DNA of 16,127 nt from Hamiltosporidium magnivora (GCA_004325065.1 PITI01000242.1:1-16127), one strand, 5' to 3'; numbered from the stretch's first letter, positions 1 to 9,000 are shown. Notes: a model not told the origin generated them from the sequence alone. Program-made: numbers and translations.

Positions 1-9
1 GTCTTCTAA

Positions 10-287
10 CCCGAGTGAGTAAGGCTAGGTTTTCCATGCTTTTACATGGCAATTACCTACATGTTCAGCTGCGGTATATAATCTGGTTACATAAAAAACT
101 ACAAATAAATTTGTAAATCAAGTTTCTCCATTTCTTAGACCTCTCCTCCTCATAACAACTCCCATGGAACAACCGAAGATGTAGTGTGGTTTTATTCCCA
201 CCAAAAATCCAAACAATGATCTCACACCAGTTTCACACACTCATTGCCAAGCAGAAAGTTTTTTATGTGGTTATCTTCCCTCCACAC
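10..287 (+). repeat. Dispersed repeat, copy A (direct copy near 12.1-12.4 kb)
   Basis: This stretch is repeated, diverged, in the same orientation at about 12095-12375. Shared blocks include CCGAGTGAG(T/C)AAGGCTAGG at the left edge, ACA(T/C)AAAAAACTAC, a CATTTCTTAGAC/TATTTCTTAGAC block, GAACAACCGAAGATGT followed by GTGTGGTTTTATTC, and TTATC(T/C)TCCCTCC at the right edge. Order and spacing of the blocks are kept with small indels, so this is common descent and not chance. No reading frame is shared by both copies. Copy A lies beyond the 3' end of the decayed hAT transposase read on the minus strand, so it could be the 3' untranslated part of that element family or an unrelated element. It begins within 10 bases of the window edge and may extend past it. 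Confidence 0.85.
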
Positions 288-599
288 TGACTGTTTCACA
301 ATTTAAATAATTTTTTTTTTCATAATTTCTATTTTTCTTCGAATTTAGGTTGTCAAGACATAGAGTTAGAATCCATCTCTAAATTTGTAATATTTCCAGT
401 AGAAAATTTTCCAATGATGAATTGCAAAATAGTTCATATGCATTGCAATTTCTGGTAGTATTAATTTCTCTCGTTTTCGCATCCATTAAATCAAGCAAGA
501 AAAGCTTGTAAAAAGAGACAATTTAAACTCAAGGTTTCTAAATTTCTACCTATCAAATAAATGAAGCCCAATTCACTAGCAATTATCATATTCATACAA

Positions 600-1515
600 A
601 CCACTGGACTGATATGTCAGTTTTATCTAAGTGGCTGTATATATCTGTTAAGTAAGCTAATCCCAGAATTTTGTCTTTATTCTCGAAATCTCTTACGCTA
701 TCACTTTTGACAGTCAGCAACTGAATAATTAATTATTTACTTCAAAAACTCAGATGAATATGCGAGCTTTAGAGAGACATCGTATTTCGATGGGATACAA
801 AATATTGGTATGAAGACAGGCAATTTCTGCACAAGTAAACAAAAAATTCGATGCTTAGAAGCCCTCCATGGATATTTTTTAGGAATTAATTCCAGCAATT
901 TAGATATTTTTTTATAGTTTCTGACAAGTTTTCAAAGCAAGTACATGGTGAAATAGCATAATATGTATTATTGTAACTCTTGGTAATTCTTTTTTCAAGT
1001 GAAAAAAAATCCAGAATATTGCCAAACATTGCTGGACTCTCATTACTGCATTTTAAGGCGATTACATTCCATAGTAATTGATATTCAAAAAAATCTTTAT
1101 GTGACTAAAAATATCAATTCTTTTTGGAATCAAATCCACTTCCCACAAAATTAAAATTCCTCTATTCTTTCATTTTCTTTTACATATCGCACAACTAACA
1201 GCAGCTAGCTGCAATTATCAATATTAGTTGACTCATCCATGTGGATACATATCTTTAGTGGACTTACTTTTAATTCATCTATAATCTGCAGTAAAATATC
1301 ATAAATGAGATTCTACATCCTCAATCGAATTATGTCGTTTGATGACGAAATTTGCTTAATTATATTATTTGCTTCCGAATCTAATACTGTTTTAGTCATT
1401 TTGAATTTACAGGGGTTTATCAATTCCTAAGCAAACATGTGAAGTTTCTCTTCACACATAAATATGCTACTTGATAGAACGCCTCTAACAAAGGCTTTTG
1501 AATTACTGATTCGCA
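600..1515 (-). pseudogene. Decayed hAT-superfamily transposase (ZBED5/SCAND3-like)
   Basis: Read on the minus strand, successive frames give the catalytic-region order of ZBED5/SCAND3/GTF2IRD2-type hAT transposases. From high to low coordinates: a LLEAFYQVAYLCVKRN segment (about 1440-1495); MTKTVLDSEA (from 1399); HMDESTNIDNC with the DES(T) acidic motif (about 1226-1245); LLLVVRYV then EEF.FCG (about 1150-1204); a WNV..LKCSNESPAMFGN block matching the LCTDGA.AM.G region (about 1012-1073); HVLALKT (928-948); an EIRCLSKARIF block matching the TEVRWLSRGKVL region (about 755-790); GLAYLTDIYSHLDKTDISVQ (604-663). Several in-frame stops and frameshifts separate them, so the gene is dead. Intact relatives are about 600-700 aa with an N-terminal BED zinc finger, which I could not find. 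Family assignment is from motif memory; the order of seven matching blocks makes it fairly safe. Confidence 0.75.
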
Positions 1516-1619
1516 TAAATTTGGGGATATTACCACCGGATCAGATCGAGCCGTTTTAGTCCTTAAGCTGTTTAGGCTATGAGTACATTCAACACCATCC
1601 AGATTCTTAAAATACTTTT

Positions 1620-2260
1620 AGACCGATAGTGAACTGAAATTTAAATTTAAAAATATAATGAAATATAAAATTCATTAAGGTCTTTGCAACCTTTTTTTCT
1701 TATCCAAGCAAATCTATAACAGGCATAATTTCGTTTTATTGCTGTTTGTTGAGAATAGAGGATTCACTATAATCAATTTAATCATTTAAAAATATAATAA
1801 AAATTTACAAAATATTATTTACAATAAATGGGAAAAAGACTTAAGACTGTATTATGAATATAGCTTTTGGGCTTATACTAATGACTAAATATGAATGTAT
1901 AAATTAGTAAGAAATTTCCACAATCGAAAGTTTAAATGTGCGTACGTTTTCCACTTAAGAAGAATTTTTGATGAGTTTCCGAAGACGCACAATTGTAAAC
2001 CCGAGACAGAGAGAAGGGTAGAGGCAGTCATCGCATCTAGTAATGTTTAGCTAGTTTTTCTATATTCCGCCGAGTAAAAATAAGCATGACTGTCTCCGTG
2101 TGTGTTTATTATCTTAGCCATTCAACGAAATATTTAAATCACATATTTTTTTTGCTTTATTCTTATTCTTATCAATTTGTATTTTGTTCCAGAAAACACA
2201 TAATCATAATTTATGTAAGTCTTCAAGCTTTAGATAAGAGCTTCGCCTCCACCTTGATTA
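1620..2260. other. Non-coding stretch, probable 5' part of the hAT element
   Basis: No convincing frame is seen. A 61-codon frame at 2086-2271 has no recognisable features and is likely chance. The position, between the transposase remains and a hAT-like terminus near 2270, suggests 5' untranslated and N-terminal transposon sequence that has decayed beyond recognition. A locally GC-richer patch (about 1985-2040, containing CCCGAGACAGAGAGAAGGGT) stands out from its surroundings. Confidence 0.35.
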
Positions 2261-2270
2261 AGAACCACTA
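2233..2270 (-). repeat. Candidate hAT 5' terminal inverted repeat
   Basis: On the minus strand the sequence starts TAGTGGTTCTTAATCAAGG, close to the CAGTGGTTCTCAACC-type termini common in animal hAT elements related to ZBED5/SCAND3. It lies upstream of the transposase remains and points the right way, so it would be the 5' end of the element. The adjoining outside 8 bases, GTCTAAGT at 2271-2278, would be the target duplication. I could not find a matching terminus with that duplication on the low-coordinate side, so the other end is lost, diverged or outside the window. Confidence 0.4.
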
Positions 2271-2279
2271 GTCTAAGTG

Positions 2280-3955
2280 GCCTCATCTAAGTCACCGAGA
2301 TATGGCTATAAATATGTCATTTAGATTTAAAAGGTTATGTTAAAAAGAAATTCAAATAGCCTGAAGGAAGCATAAAGTGAAATGACTTTTAAATAAACTC
2401 TGAGTAATAGGTATTAATAAAACACTGTAACTGCTTGCTCATTAAATGAGATTTTTACTTCACGTATGAAAAGCTTTGGAATTTAAGTATTGCAGGATTA
2501 CTGATTGTGTGTTAGGTATTAGTAATATATGTTGATCTCACAACTACCTTAATGGCATGAAATCGATAGAACACATGCTACTTTTCCAGAAGGAAGTGAT
2601 ATATCTAAAAAAAATAATGTCAAAATTTATGAATCAAACTTCTTATTTTTTTTATTCAAAATCAGATTTTTTTTAATAACTCATTTCTTTGTAGATTTAA
2701 TGTTTAAAAAAACATATTTAACACCATAACTTCATACAAGTTAAGTAATCTGTAATTTAAATTGGGTTTTGATACTTTTGAATACATTAGTTCTTGTTCT
2801 ATTAAAAGGTAGTAAAATCTAAAGAATGTTAAGTATCCAAAAATCTGGAAAAACGCAACCAATCATATTATTAAATATAAAACCACATATTTTATATCAC
2901 AAAGGCAAATTTTAAAATCGCAAGGGGTATAACCTCAATCGAATCTAATTTATTTATCCCAAATCAAATACCAAAAACGATTGAAATAAAAGAGATAAAT
3001 TTTTTAACCCAGAATTCTATTAAATAAAATAAGTTAAATTTGATCGAAAAATATTTTATCATTTCCGTGATTCACTTCTTGAAATGAGAGCATAAAAAAG
3101 AGGCACTGTCTTTTTTTTATAAAATATTTTTTTAACCATCTGTGTGATTTTCCAGTATACAGGTTAGACAAATCACTATGAGCAAAATACTTGCCTTAAC
3201 TTTATTCGAGAAATTCACTCTGTGTTTAAACAACTTTCCCGAACTTTTTTCATAAAATCCCATAAGTGGTTCAAACTTATATTATCTATTCGAAAAAATA
3301 ACATGAACACATATATTATTTTTAGAAATAAGAATATATTTACACAAAGAACAAATAATTTAGACTAAAATACGGCCGATATATGCTGAATTTACGTGAA
3401 AATAATTTTAACATAATTAAGAGACAAATGTTGAAGAAAAAAAACCTCCTAAAAAGTAACATTTTAAAAGAGGATAATAAAAAAATATTGTTCTCATTTT
3501 TTTGATTCCAAAGCATTATGATTTCGAACGAATAAATATAGTTTTTATAAAAATAATTAATCTAATTTATACAATATTTATATTGCTTTACATAAGACAA
3601 ATATTTATATTTCATGCTTTTCTATAGTTTAAAAAAATATTCCAAAAATTGTATATTTTTAACCTATAAGTAATTATGATCTCCTTATTTACTAAATATA
3701 TTAGTAAATAGAAATTCGAATTCAAGGTAATATTTTGAGGTATAATACATATAATTTGTAGTTTTCCTAAAAAAATTTATTCTTGGACAAAAAAATGATA
3801 AATTAACTGAATTCTTCGGGTTTTTGTAAAAAAAACACGAATGAATTTTTTTCAAGAACAAATAGTTTTGTTTGATTTTATAAAAAGCTTTTTGAAGTTT
3901 CTTATCAAACAATGATTTGTTAGATAGAACAATATAAACAATTCTTTATTTGAAA
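2280..3955. other. AT-rich spacer without recognised genes
   Basis: About 1.7 kb of very AT-rich sequence with frequent stops in all frames. A 75-codon minus-strand frame at 3685-3912 is rich in K, N, F and Y as expected from AT-rich noncoding DNA, has no domain I recognise, and I do not call it. No RNA gene or transposon motif was recognised here. The stretch must hold the promoter of the plus-strand gene starting at 3959, but no CCC motif lies next to that start. Confidence 0.5.
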
Positions 3956-3958
3956 TTC

Positions 3959-4537
3959 ATGTTGAAAGAACATTTCATTTCGGTAATAATATTTTATTTA
4001 TTTGCTGTCATTATAAAGTCTGGTTTGACTGGATTGTACTTCAATTCTTTTGGGGCAAATATACTTAATATTGTGTTTTTAATGAATATTCAAACAATTG
4101 ATTGTGCCGCGAATCCCGCTCCTGCACAAACAAAAGCACCGGAGGAGCCAACCGGTCAAGGTACTGCGCAACCCCCTACAAAAGGTTCAGATCTACAAAA
4201 AAAAGACACAACAACCGAAGAGGAAGGTACACCCGAGACCAAAAAAGAGAATGATTCTTCTGATAAAGAACCAGAGGAAGATAAGAAGAAAGATGGAAAA
4301 GAGGGAGTTCCACCATCCGGAAATAAGTCAGCAGCGCAAAATGGAACAAATGGGGGTTATTCACCACCACCGACTGGAAATGGAAATGTTTTTTCAGGAA
4401 ATGGACCAGTTGCTAAATTTATGTATGATGCAGCGCATGGAGGCAATAAAAAAACAAAAGCTTATCGAGGTGTTTTATTAGTCGGTGGGATAATTTTAGT
4501 AATTATTATCGTCGTACTTATTTGCTTCTTATTGTAA
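3959..4537 (+). CDS. Secreted or tail-anchored low-complexity protein
   Basis: I do not recognise this family. The first ATG in frame is at 3959 (192 aa); the frame also opens at a TTG at 3950, but a eukaryotic start favours the ATG. The N-terminal 40-45 residues are strongly hydrophobic and look like a signal peptide or signal anchor ending near IQTIDCAA. The middle hundred residues are low complexity: Pro/Gln/Ala/Thr-rich, then Glu/Lys/Asp-rich, then Gly/Asn/Pro-rich. The last 22 residues (GVLLVGGIILVIIIVVLICF then LL) are a hydrophobic helix running to the C-terminus, preceded by a basic NKKTKAYRG stretch. This is either a C-terminal membrane anchor or a GPI-attachment signal. The codons of the low-complexity part are GC-richer than the flanks, arguing for real coding. 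A surface protein of the spore or plasma membrane is plausible but is inference. Confidence 0.75.
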   Translation: MLKEHFISVIIFYLFAVIIKSGLTGLYFNSFGANILNIVFLMNIQTIDCAANPAPAQTKAPEEPTGQGTAQPPTKGSDLQKKDTTTEEEGTPETKKENDSSDKEPEEDKKKDGKEGVPPSGNKSAAQNGTNGGYSPPPTGNGNVFSGNGPVAKFMYDAAHGGNKKTKAYRGVLLVGGIILVIIIVVLICFLL

Positions 4538-4803
4538 AGTTCTTTTTTTATTTTTATAAATTTATTGATTTTAATTTATCAAATAATTTTTTTGAAAATA
4601 TTAATCTTTGAATTATTTTTTAAGTAAATTGAAATTGTTTATAACCATAAAAGGAAATATATTTTATTAATTATTTTCTTCAAAAATCGGGATTGTTTTT
4701 ACTATTTCTAATAAAAAATTATGTGTACCTCACGTTTTACATTTTAAAGTTAAATTTCTCAAGAAAAAGAGCTTTTTTAGCACAAAATTTTTATATTCTC
4801 AAA

Positions 4804-5556
4804 TTAATTTGAATTTTTACTATTTTTTTTATAAATCGCTTTCAATTTATCTTCATCTCCATACAATATTTCAGAAAGAGATATTCCATAATCAATCTTT
4901 TCAGTTTCATTGTATTTAAATTCCACCTCATTTTCACTAAAATATTCTAAAAACTTCAATCTTATTTTATTTATCAGTTTTTGACAATCAAATCTATCCT
5001 CTGAATTTATTTTACTGGTATTTTTTATCTTCTTACTTAATTTTTTTATTTTTTCAAATATTTTTTCACGTTTTTTATCTTCAAAAAACACCAAATATTT
5101 TTTATATTTTTCTTTTAAATAAAACATTCTGTTCAATTTATCTACCAAACTATTTATCTTGACTTTCAGTTTTCTTTTATTGCCATCTTCACTTTCCTTA
5201 TGAAATTTCTTACTTTTTTTACTAACATTTTTATTTCCTTCTTTTTCTTTCTGTTCTGTTTTTATCTTATATTCGTTTAAATCCTCTTCCTGGTTCTCAG
5301 ATATAATTTTAACCGCTTCATTTTGTATTTTTTGTCTTTTTTTATTTTCTAATAAATCTTCTTTCGAAATATTTCCATTTGAATATTTCCCTCCAAAATC
5401 TCTAGATACATCCTCATTTTCTGTTTCATTATATGGCTTTTTCCACAATTCTTTTTCAAAATATTCTTTTAAAAATCTTTCTTTTTCATTGTTTTTATCA
5501 CTTTGATTTTCATCTAAATCATTCTTCTTTAAATTCATTTTTCTTTGGGCTTTCAT
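4804..5556 (-). CDS. Lysine/glutamate-rich coiled-coil hypothetical protein
   Basis: A 250-aa intact frame that I do not recognise. It is extremely charged (K, E, D, N) with one cysteine (C191) and no membrane segment or signal peptide. Residues about 128-180 (KLKVKINSLVDKLNRMFYLK onward) look helical and coiled-coil, as do the K/E runs at 85-120. The C-terminal 45 residues (from about FLEYFSENEVEF) are less repetitive and may be a small folded part. Two starts are possible: ATG at 5556 or ATG at 5538 (codon 7, MNLKK). A CCC triplet lies 8 nt before the second ATG (5546-5548 on the plus strand as GGG), similar to the CCC motif before two other genes in this window, so the 244-aa form may be the true one. 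A nuclear or nucleolar role is possible from composition only. Confidence 0.65.
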   Translation of the reverse strand: MKAQRKMNLKKNDLDENQSDKNNEKERFLKEYFEKELWKKPYNETENEDVSRDFGGKYSNGNISKEDLLENKKRQKIQNEAVKIISENQEEDLNEYKIKTEQKEKEGNKNVSKKSKKFHKESEDGNKRKLKVKINSLVDKLNRMFYLKEKYKKYLVFFEDKKREKIFEKIKKLSKKIKNTSKINSEDRFDCQKLINKIRLKFLEYFSENEVEFKYNETEKIDYGISLSEILYGDEDKLKAIYKKNSKNSN

Positions 5557-6043
5557 AGAAATTGTAAAAAATCAGAAAAAATTAATCGTCTTTTAAAAGA
5601 TATCATTTATAGTATTATAAGTTAAAGACAAGGTATAACTTAAAAGAATTTTCTGCTTTTTTTATTATCTCTATGTGAAAATTACAGTTTTAAAAATTTG
5701 AATTTAAAATTTCAGATTAGAATTTAATACAATAGTACTAAAGCATGATTTATCAAATAAGTAAATAAAATTGGAATGTACACCTAATTAATATTTTGTT
5801 TCTCATTTCTTAGGTATATATTCTCAATTGATTTATAAATAAATTATAAAAAGTTATTAATTATTAGAGTTTAGTATAAATATGGTTTCTTATATAATAA
5901 AAATATATTTTGAATCAACTTTCTGTTTTTTTAATTTTAATCTTATTAAATAAAAATAACATTCTACAAAACATATTTAATTTATCAGATATGTTTTTTT
6001 TGAAAAAGAAAAAAAAATATTTTAATAGAATTTATTAAATTAA
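5557..6043. other. Intergenic AT-rich spacer
   Basis: Almost 490 bases between two minus-strand genes. It should contain the promoter of the coiled-coil protein gene and the 3' end of the thioredoxin-like gene. I see homopolymer A/T runs but no gene, RNA or repeat. Confidence 0.5.
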
Positions 6044-6580
6044 TTATTTCAAATCCAACAGAGAAACTAAATAATGTAAATAAGTAAATGCCATTGGTGC
6101 TATTATATGTAAATTTTCTTTTATAAACGACTTAATTAGATGACAAATCACTATCATTTTAGAATAAATAAAATAATCAAACACAAGTAAAATATCCATA
6201 GATTTTTCATCTGTAAAAGAATTACATTTTCCATTTTTTATCCAAAAAAAAGATGGATATTTTGAAGGTTTGAAAAGTGTAGCAATATATGCTTCCTGTA
6301 ATGTATCAACACATATAAATCCTACATTGGTTACATTTAGTGCTATATTGCTATAAAAAACATGTTCCTTTCTTTTTTTATAATCTATAATTATTAACCA
6401 ATCCCCAATATAAATTTCATTTATATTTTTTTTATTTATATTAATTAATTTGTATTTGTAACTTACAGATTTTTCTTTAATGTCCATCTTCTTATTATCA
6501 AATATTTCTCTTTTAAAAATTAAAACTAAAAATGTAATAAGTGTACCAAATATTCCTTTCTTCAAATGAACGGAAAACAT
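6044..6580 (-). CDS. Membrane protein with divergent thioredoxin-like domain, no CxxC
   Basis: A 178-aa intact protein. Residues 8-23 form a hydrophobic signal peptide or anchor. Residues about 58-118 follow the thioredoxin/PDI pattern: a first core strand at GDWLIIIDY (59-67), a VGFICVD strand (86-92) like the VDCD strand of PDI domains, then KYPSFFWIKNGK (107-118), which matches the GYPT..(L/F)KNGK cis-proline hairpin. The position where CxxC should follow the first strand reads KKRKEHV, so the redox cysteines are missing. After the domain, residues about 140-176 are hydrophobic and probably cross the membrane once or twice. This suggests an ER membrane protein of TMX or redox-inactive PDI type, acting as a chaperone or scaffold. 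The fold call rests on pattern recognition only. A CCC triplet 10 nt upstream of the ATG supports the start. Confidence 0.6.
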   Translation of the reverse strand: MFSVHLKKGIFGTLITFLVLIFKREIFDNKKMDIKEKSVSYKYKLININKKNINEIYIGDWLIIIDYKKRKEHVFYSNIALNVTNVGFICVDTLQEAYIATLFKPSKYPSFFWIKNGKCNSFTDEKSMDILLVFDYFIYSKMIVICHLIKSFIKENLHIIAPMAFTYLHYLVSLLDLK

Positions 6581-6590
6581 TTATCTTTAA

Positions 6591-6593
6591 GGG
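6591..6593 (-). promoter_or_regulatory. CCC start-proximal motif before the thioredoxin-like gene
   Basis: On the minus strand the start reads ACCCTTAAAGATAAATG, with CCC in otherwise AT-only sequence. CCC- or GGG-type motifs just upstream of start codons are described for microsporidian genes. It supports the chosen start. Confidence 0.45.
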
Positions 6594-6599
6594 TAAAGA

Positions 6600-7240
6600 A
6601 GTATTTTATAATATATGGTTATCTAAGAGACAAAATATTTAATAGAAAAAATTGTTTTTTTAACTTTTTTTATGTGTTTATATCCCCAAAATTATATTTT
6701 ATTTTCTTTTTGATTCATCTTTTACTTTTCTATTCATTTTTTGTACTTTGAATCAAAACTATAATTTTGATATTCATAAGTGTGATTTACAGTTTTATGT
6801 TTTGGTGTTTTTGCTTGTTTAACATTTTGTTGAATTATCAGATGACTCACTCGTAATATATCTTGGATCGTGTCTCTTCTAGGTCCTATAATTCAAGCAT
6901 AACATTATTTATACTTAAAGAGATAAAATATTAATAGGTGCGCTTAAAATGGAAAAAGAACATAAGATAAGTCTTATCTGTACAATTATTTAGGAAACTT
7001 TCATTTTCTGTTATAATTTTATTCTAAAATTAATCATTTGATATATTAAAAAAACCATCTAAATATTTGATACTATATTATTTAAACTATGCTATATATT
7101 GTATAAATAGCTTGTTTAAATGTTGCTTTATTGGGAAAGAATTGATTTTTACCAATAAATAATATTCCGTACTATTAATTTATACTATAAGTCAGTCACA
7201 AATGATACGTTTTTCTAAGATATTGCTACTCTTCTAGAAG
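6600..7240. other. AT-rich spacer
   Basis: No gene supported. A 61-codon plus-strand frame beginning at 6566 overlaps the 5' end of the thioredoxin-like gene on the other strand and consists almost only of F, L, I, Y and K; I regard it as chance. Nothing else was recognised up to the start of the retroelement remains. Confidence 0.5.
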
Positions 7241-7429
7241 GTGTTAGTGTTTACAAATATTAAGGAATAATAGAAGATAGCAGAGGAATTCCAACACGTA
7301 GCTCATTTGAAGAAGTACAAGCTAACTTATATCAAGAGTTTAGAGACTTTGTCACACTGGATTAAAGGTAAAAAAAATATTTTCTGCAACAAAAAACTAT
7401 GCAATATTGTTAATTAACTATCACATAGG

Positions 7430-8725
7430 TGTACTTCGTCCTTAACCGACTGACTTCCCTAAGTTGGATGATGCAGTGCATGCAGTGTTGGTGAAGAACA
7501 AGGTACATCTTCGCCCAGGATGTAAAGAGCGTTTGTACCTTTCTAGAACCGAACTTGGAAGAGGCCTAAATAGTATTGAGTTGCGAAGCGAACATATGCT
7601 TTTGCACCTCTTGGATTGTCTGGAAAAACGTAAAGAAATATCAACTAGACGAGCAGCAATCCTCAAGGTGAAGAATAATAAAACCCATTTTGCACTAATA
7701 AAAGGCTTCTTAGAAGTAAAGTACAGGGTGGTAGAAGAAGTCATTAAGAAAAGTTTAGAAGAAGCTCAACTTGCAAAACTATATATCGAAATAGAAAAAA
7801 AAATACTTCATTCGAAGTTATATAATGCAAGGAAAAATGAGCTTGTAAGTGTTAGTGCTTTTCTAGATGGCCAAAGAATGGGAACATTAGGTCACGTATT
7901 GACGCAGTGTTGGATCATATTTAAGAGAGAAATGTATTATGGGGTGCAGATGGTATATGCCAACACTGCAATAAATCTGGTAAGACTGTTGATCATCTAG
8001 CAACTCGATGTGAAAAAATGCTAGGCCATGACTACACCAGACGACAATGAAAGAGTAAGAGGCGTGAACTTACTCCTACTAAATAGATATGAGTTCAAGT
8101 TTTCAAAACGAATTAGAAGTCATTCAGTTCAAGAAATTCTTGTAATGAGTATACAGAAGTAAGAGTAGGCACCAGAATAAAAAATGAGGTCAATATTCGA
8201 AATAAAGACCCGATATATTTATTTTAGACAAGAAGAAGAACATGCTTGCACAGATTAAGTAAGAATCACCTGCCAAGATTTACTTCATTAGTCGAAACGG
8301 AGAAACTTAGGAAATAAGAACTGTTCGTCAATTTGTTAGGTTTTATTTATAATTTAGTGTTTATATAACCCCTTATGAGATGACTTAGAACGGTATTGTC
8401 ATAAAATACTATAAATGATACCTCTAAAGACCGCAAATCTTCATGAATGAAGAGCACTGGTATTTAATCTTTTAGTGAGTTGCATCCCTTTGTATTTGGA
8501 AATCAGTTTGCACGGACAAGTAAAAAGTGTTTCATTTTTTTGCGAATTCGTTCGGCCTTTAAGAAAAGAATACATGTAATAAATCTCTGTAACAGCTTAA
8601 GCTTTTAACAGGGGCTTCTATAGCACTCCAAAAAATACCTTCCTATACCCTCAGTTAAAAACCGCTGATATAGAGGCATACATTCAATCGATGGTACTTA
8701 AGAATACAGTTAAACAATTTCCTTT
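7430..8725 (+). pseudogene. Decayed LINE-type reverse transcriptase, C-terminal region
   Basis: The longest open piece (7464-8000) encodes a conserved block: VHLRPGCKERLYLSRTELGR (from about 7498), then ILKVKNN and HSKLYNARKNE. Coding similarity extends upstream in frame past a stop (PKLDDAVHAVLVKNK from about 7458). After a frameshift near 7930, another frame gives WGADGICQHCNKSGKTVDHL (7940-7999) followed by ATRCEKMLGHDYTRRQ and a stop at 8048-8050; this holds a C-x2-C-x8-H-x4-C zinc-finger-like motif. Further frames give LLLLNRYEFKFSKRIRSHSV then QEILV (about 8070-8145), IFILDKKKN (about 8215-8240), ITCQD and VETEKLRK (about 8265-8315), and PYEMT.NGIV.KYYK.YL (about 8370-8425). A last piece, EAYIQSMVLKNT, lies at 8673-8710 after a probable insertion. 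This order matches C-terminal regions of non-LTR retroelement polyproteins that I recall from microsporidian and animal genomes. Many stops and frameshifts show it is dead. The RT catalytic core is not in the window. Confidence 0.75.
8425..8669. mobile_element. Probable 217-bp insertion inside the RT pseudogene
   Basis: The RT-like coding order is interrupted between KYYK.YL (ending about 8426) and EAYIQS (8673). The break is flanked by similar 14-mers, TAAAGACCGCAAAT (8425-8438) and TAAAAACCGCTGAT (8656-8669), 11 of 14 identical, which fit a diverged target-site duplication. Joining across it at the right-hand copy restores a plausible protein order (LK..DIEAYIQS). The inserted 217 bases have no ORF and no clear class. 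They could be a short non-autonomous retroelement; I could not identify convincing Pol III boxes. Confidence 0.4.
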
Positions 8726-8729
8726 GGCC

Positions 8730-9000
8730 GACAAAAACTACTTGAGTCGGGATAAAATGCCGAATAGAGGTGGGAAAGAGCCACAGTGGATGTTATTAAG
8801 AGATCTGAGATGCATGGGGAACCAACAACCTCTCTAAAATAAGCCAGAAACTATGAATATGGTGTTAAACATTGAAAAAAATAATAAACCGCTTATTTTG
8901 AAGGAACAACAGAGTTAGAAAACAGATAATAAATATAAATGAAGAGTTAGATTTAGAGCTAAAGAGAGAGGTACATGAAATAAAAGGAAGTATATAATAG
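8730..9000 (+). pseudogene. Possible further retroelement-derived coding remnant
   Basis: Downstream of the RT C-terminus, a frame from about 8758 gives MPNRGGKEPQWMLLRDLRCM then a stop. Another from about 8903 gives RNNRVRKQIININEELDLEL and continues to a stop near 8998. The Arg/Glu-rich style is unlike the AT-rich spacer and resembles linker parts of non-LTR retroelement polyproteins, so this may be a second fragment of the same or a neighbouring element. No motif is diagnostic. Confidence 0.25.

Noticed and set aside
620..640. TCTAAGTGGC at about 628-637 as the partner target duplication of the hAT terminus at 2271
   Set aside because: It lies inside the transposase coding remains (the HLDKT codons), so it cannot be the element's outer flank.
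2086..2271. 61-codon plus-strand frame
   Set aside because: Overlaps the hAT-like terminus, has no recognisable features, and lies on the strand opposite the decayed transposase.
3685..3912. 75-codon minus-strand frame just upstream of the plus-strand surface protein gene
   Set aside because: Composition is K/N/F/Y-driven as in AT-rich noncoding DNA, no domain or signal is visible, and no start-proximal motif exists.
4098..4481. 127-codon plus-strand frame inside the surface protein gene
   Set aside because: A frame shadow: the overlapping 3959-4537 frame has a signal-like start and an anchor, while this one is only basic low-complexity sequence.
6566..6751. 61-codon plus-strand frame overlapping the thioredoxin-like gene start
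   Set aside because: Almost entirely F, L, I, Y and K, with no homology pattern; likely chance.
7442..7744. 100-codon minus-strand frame
   Set aside because: Antisense shadow of the RT-like block, whose plus-strand reading carries the conserved motifs.
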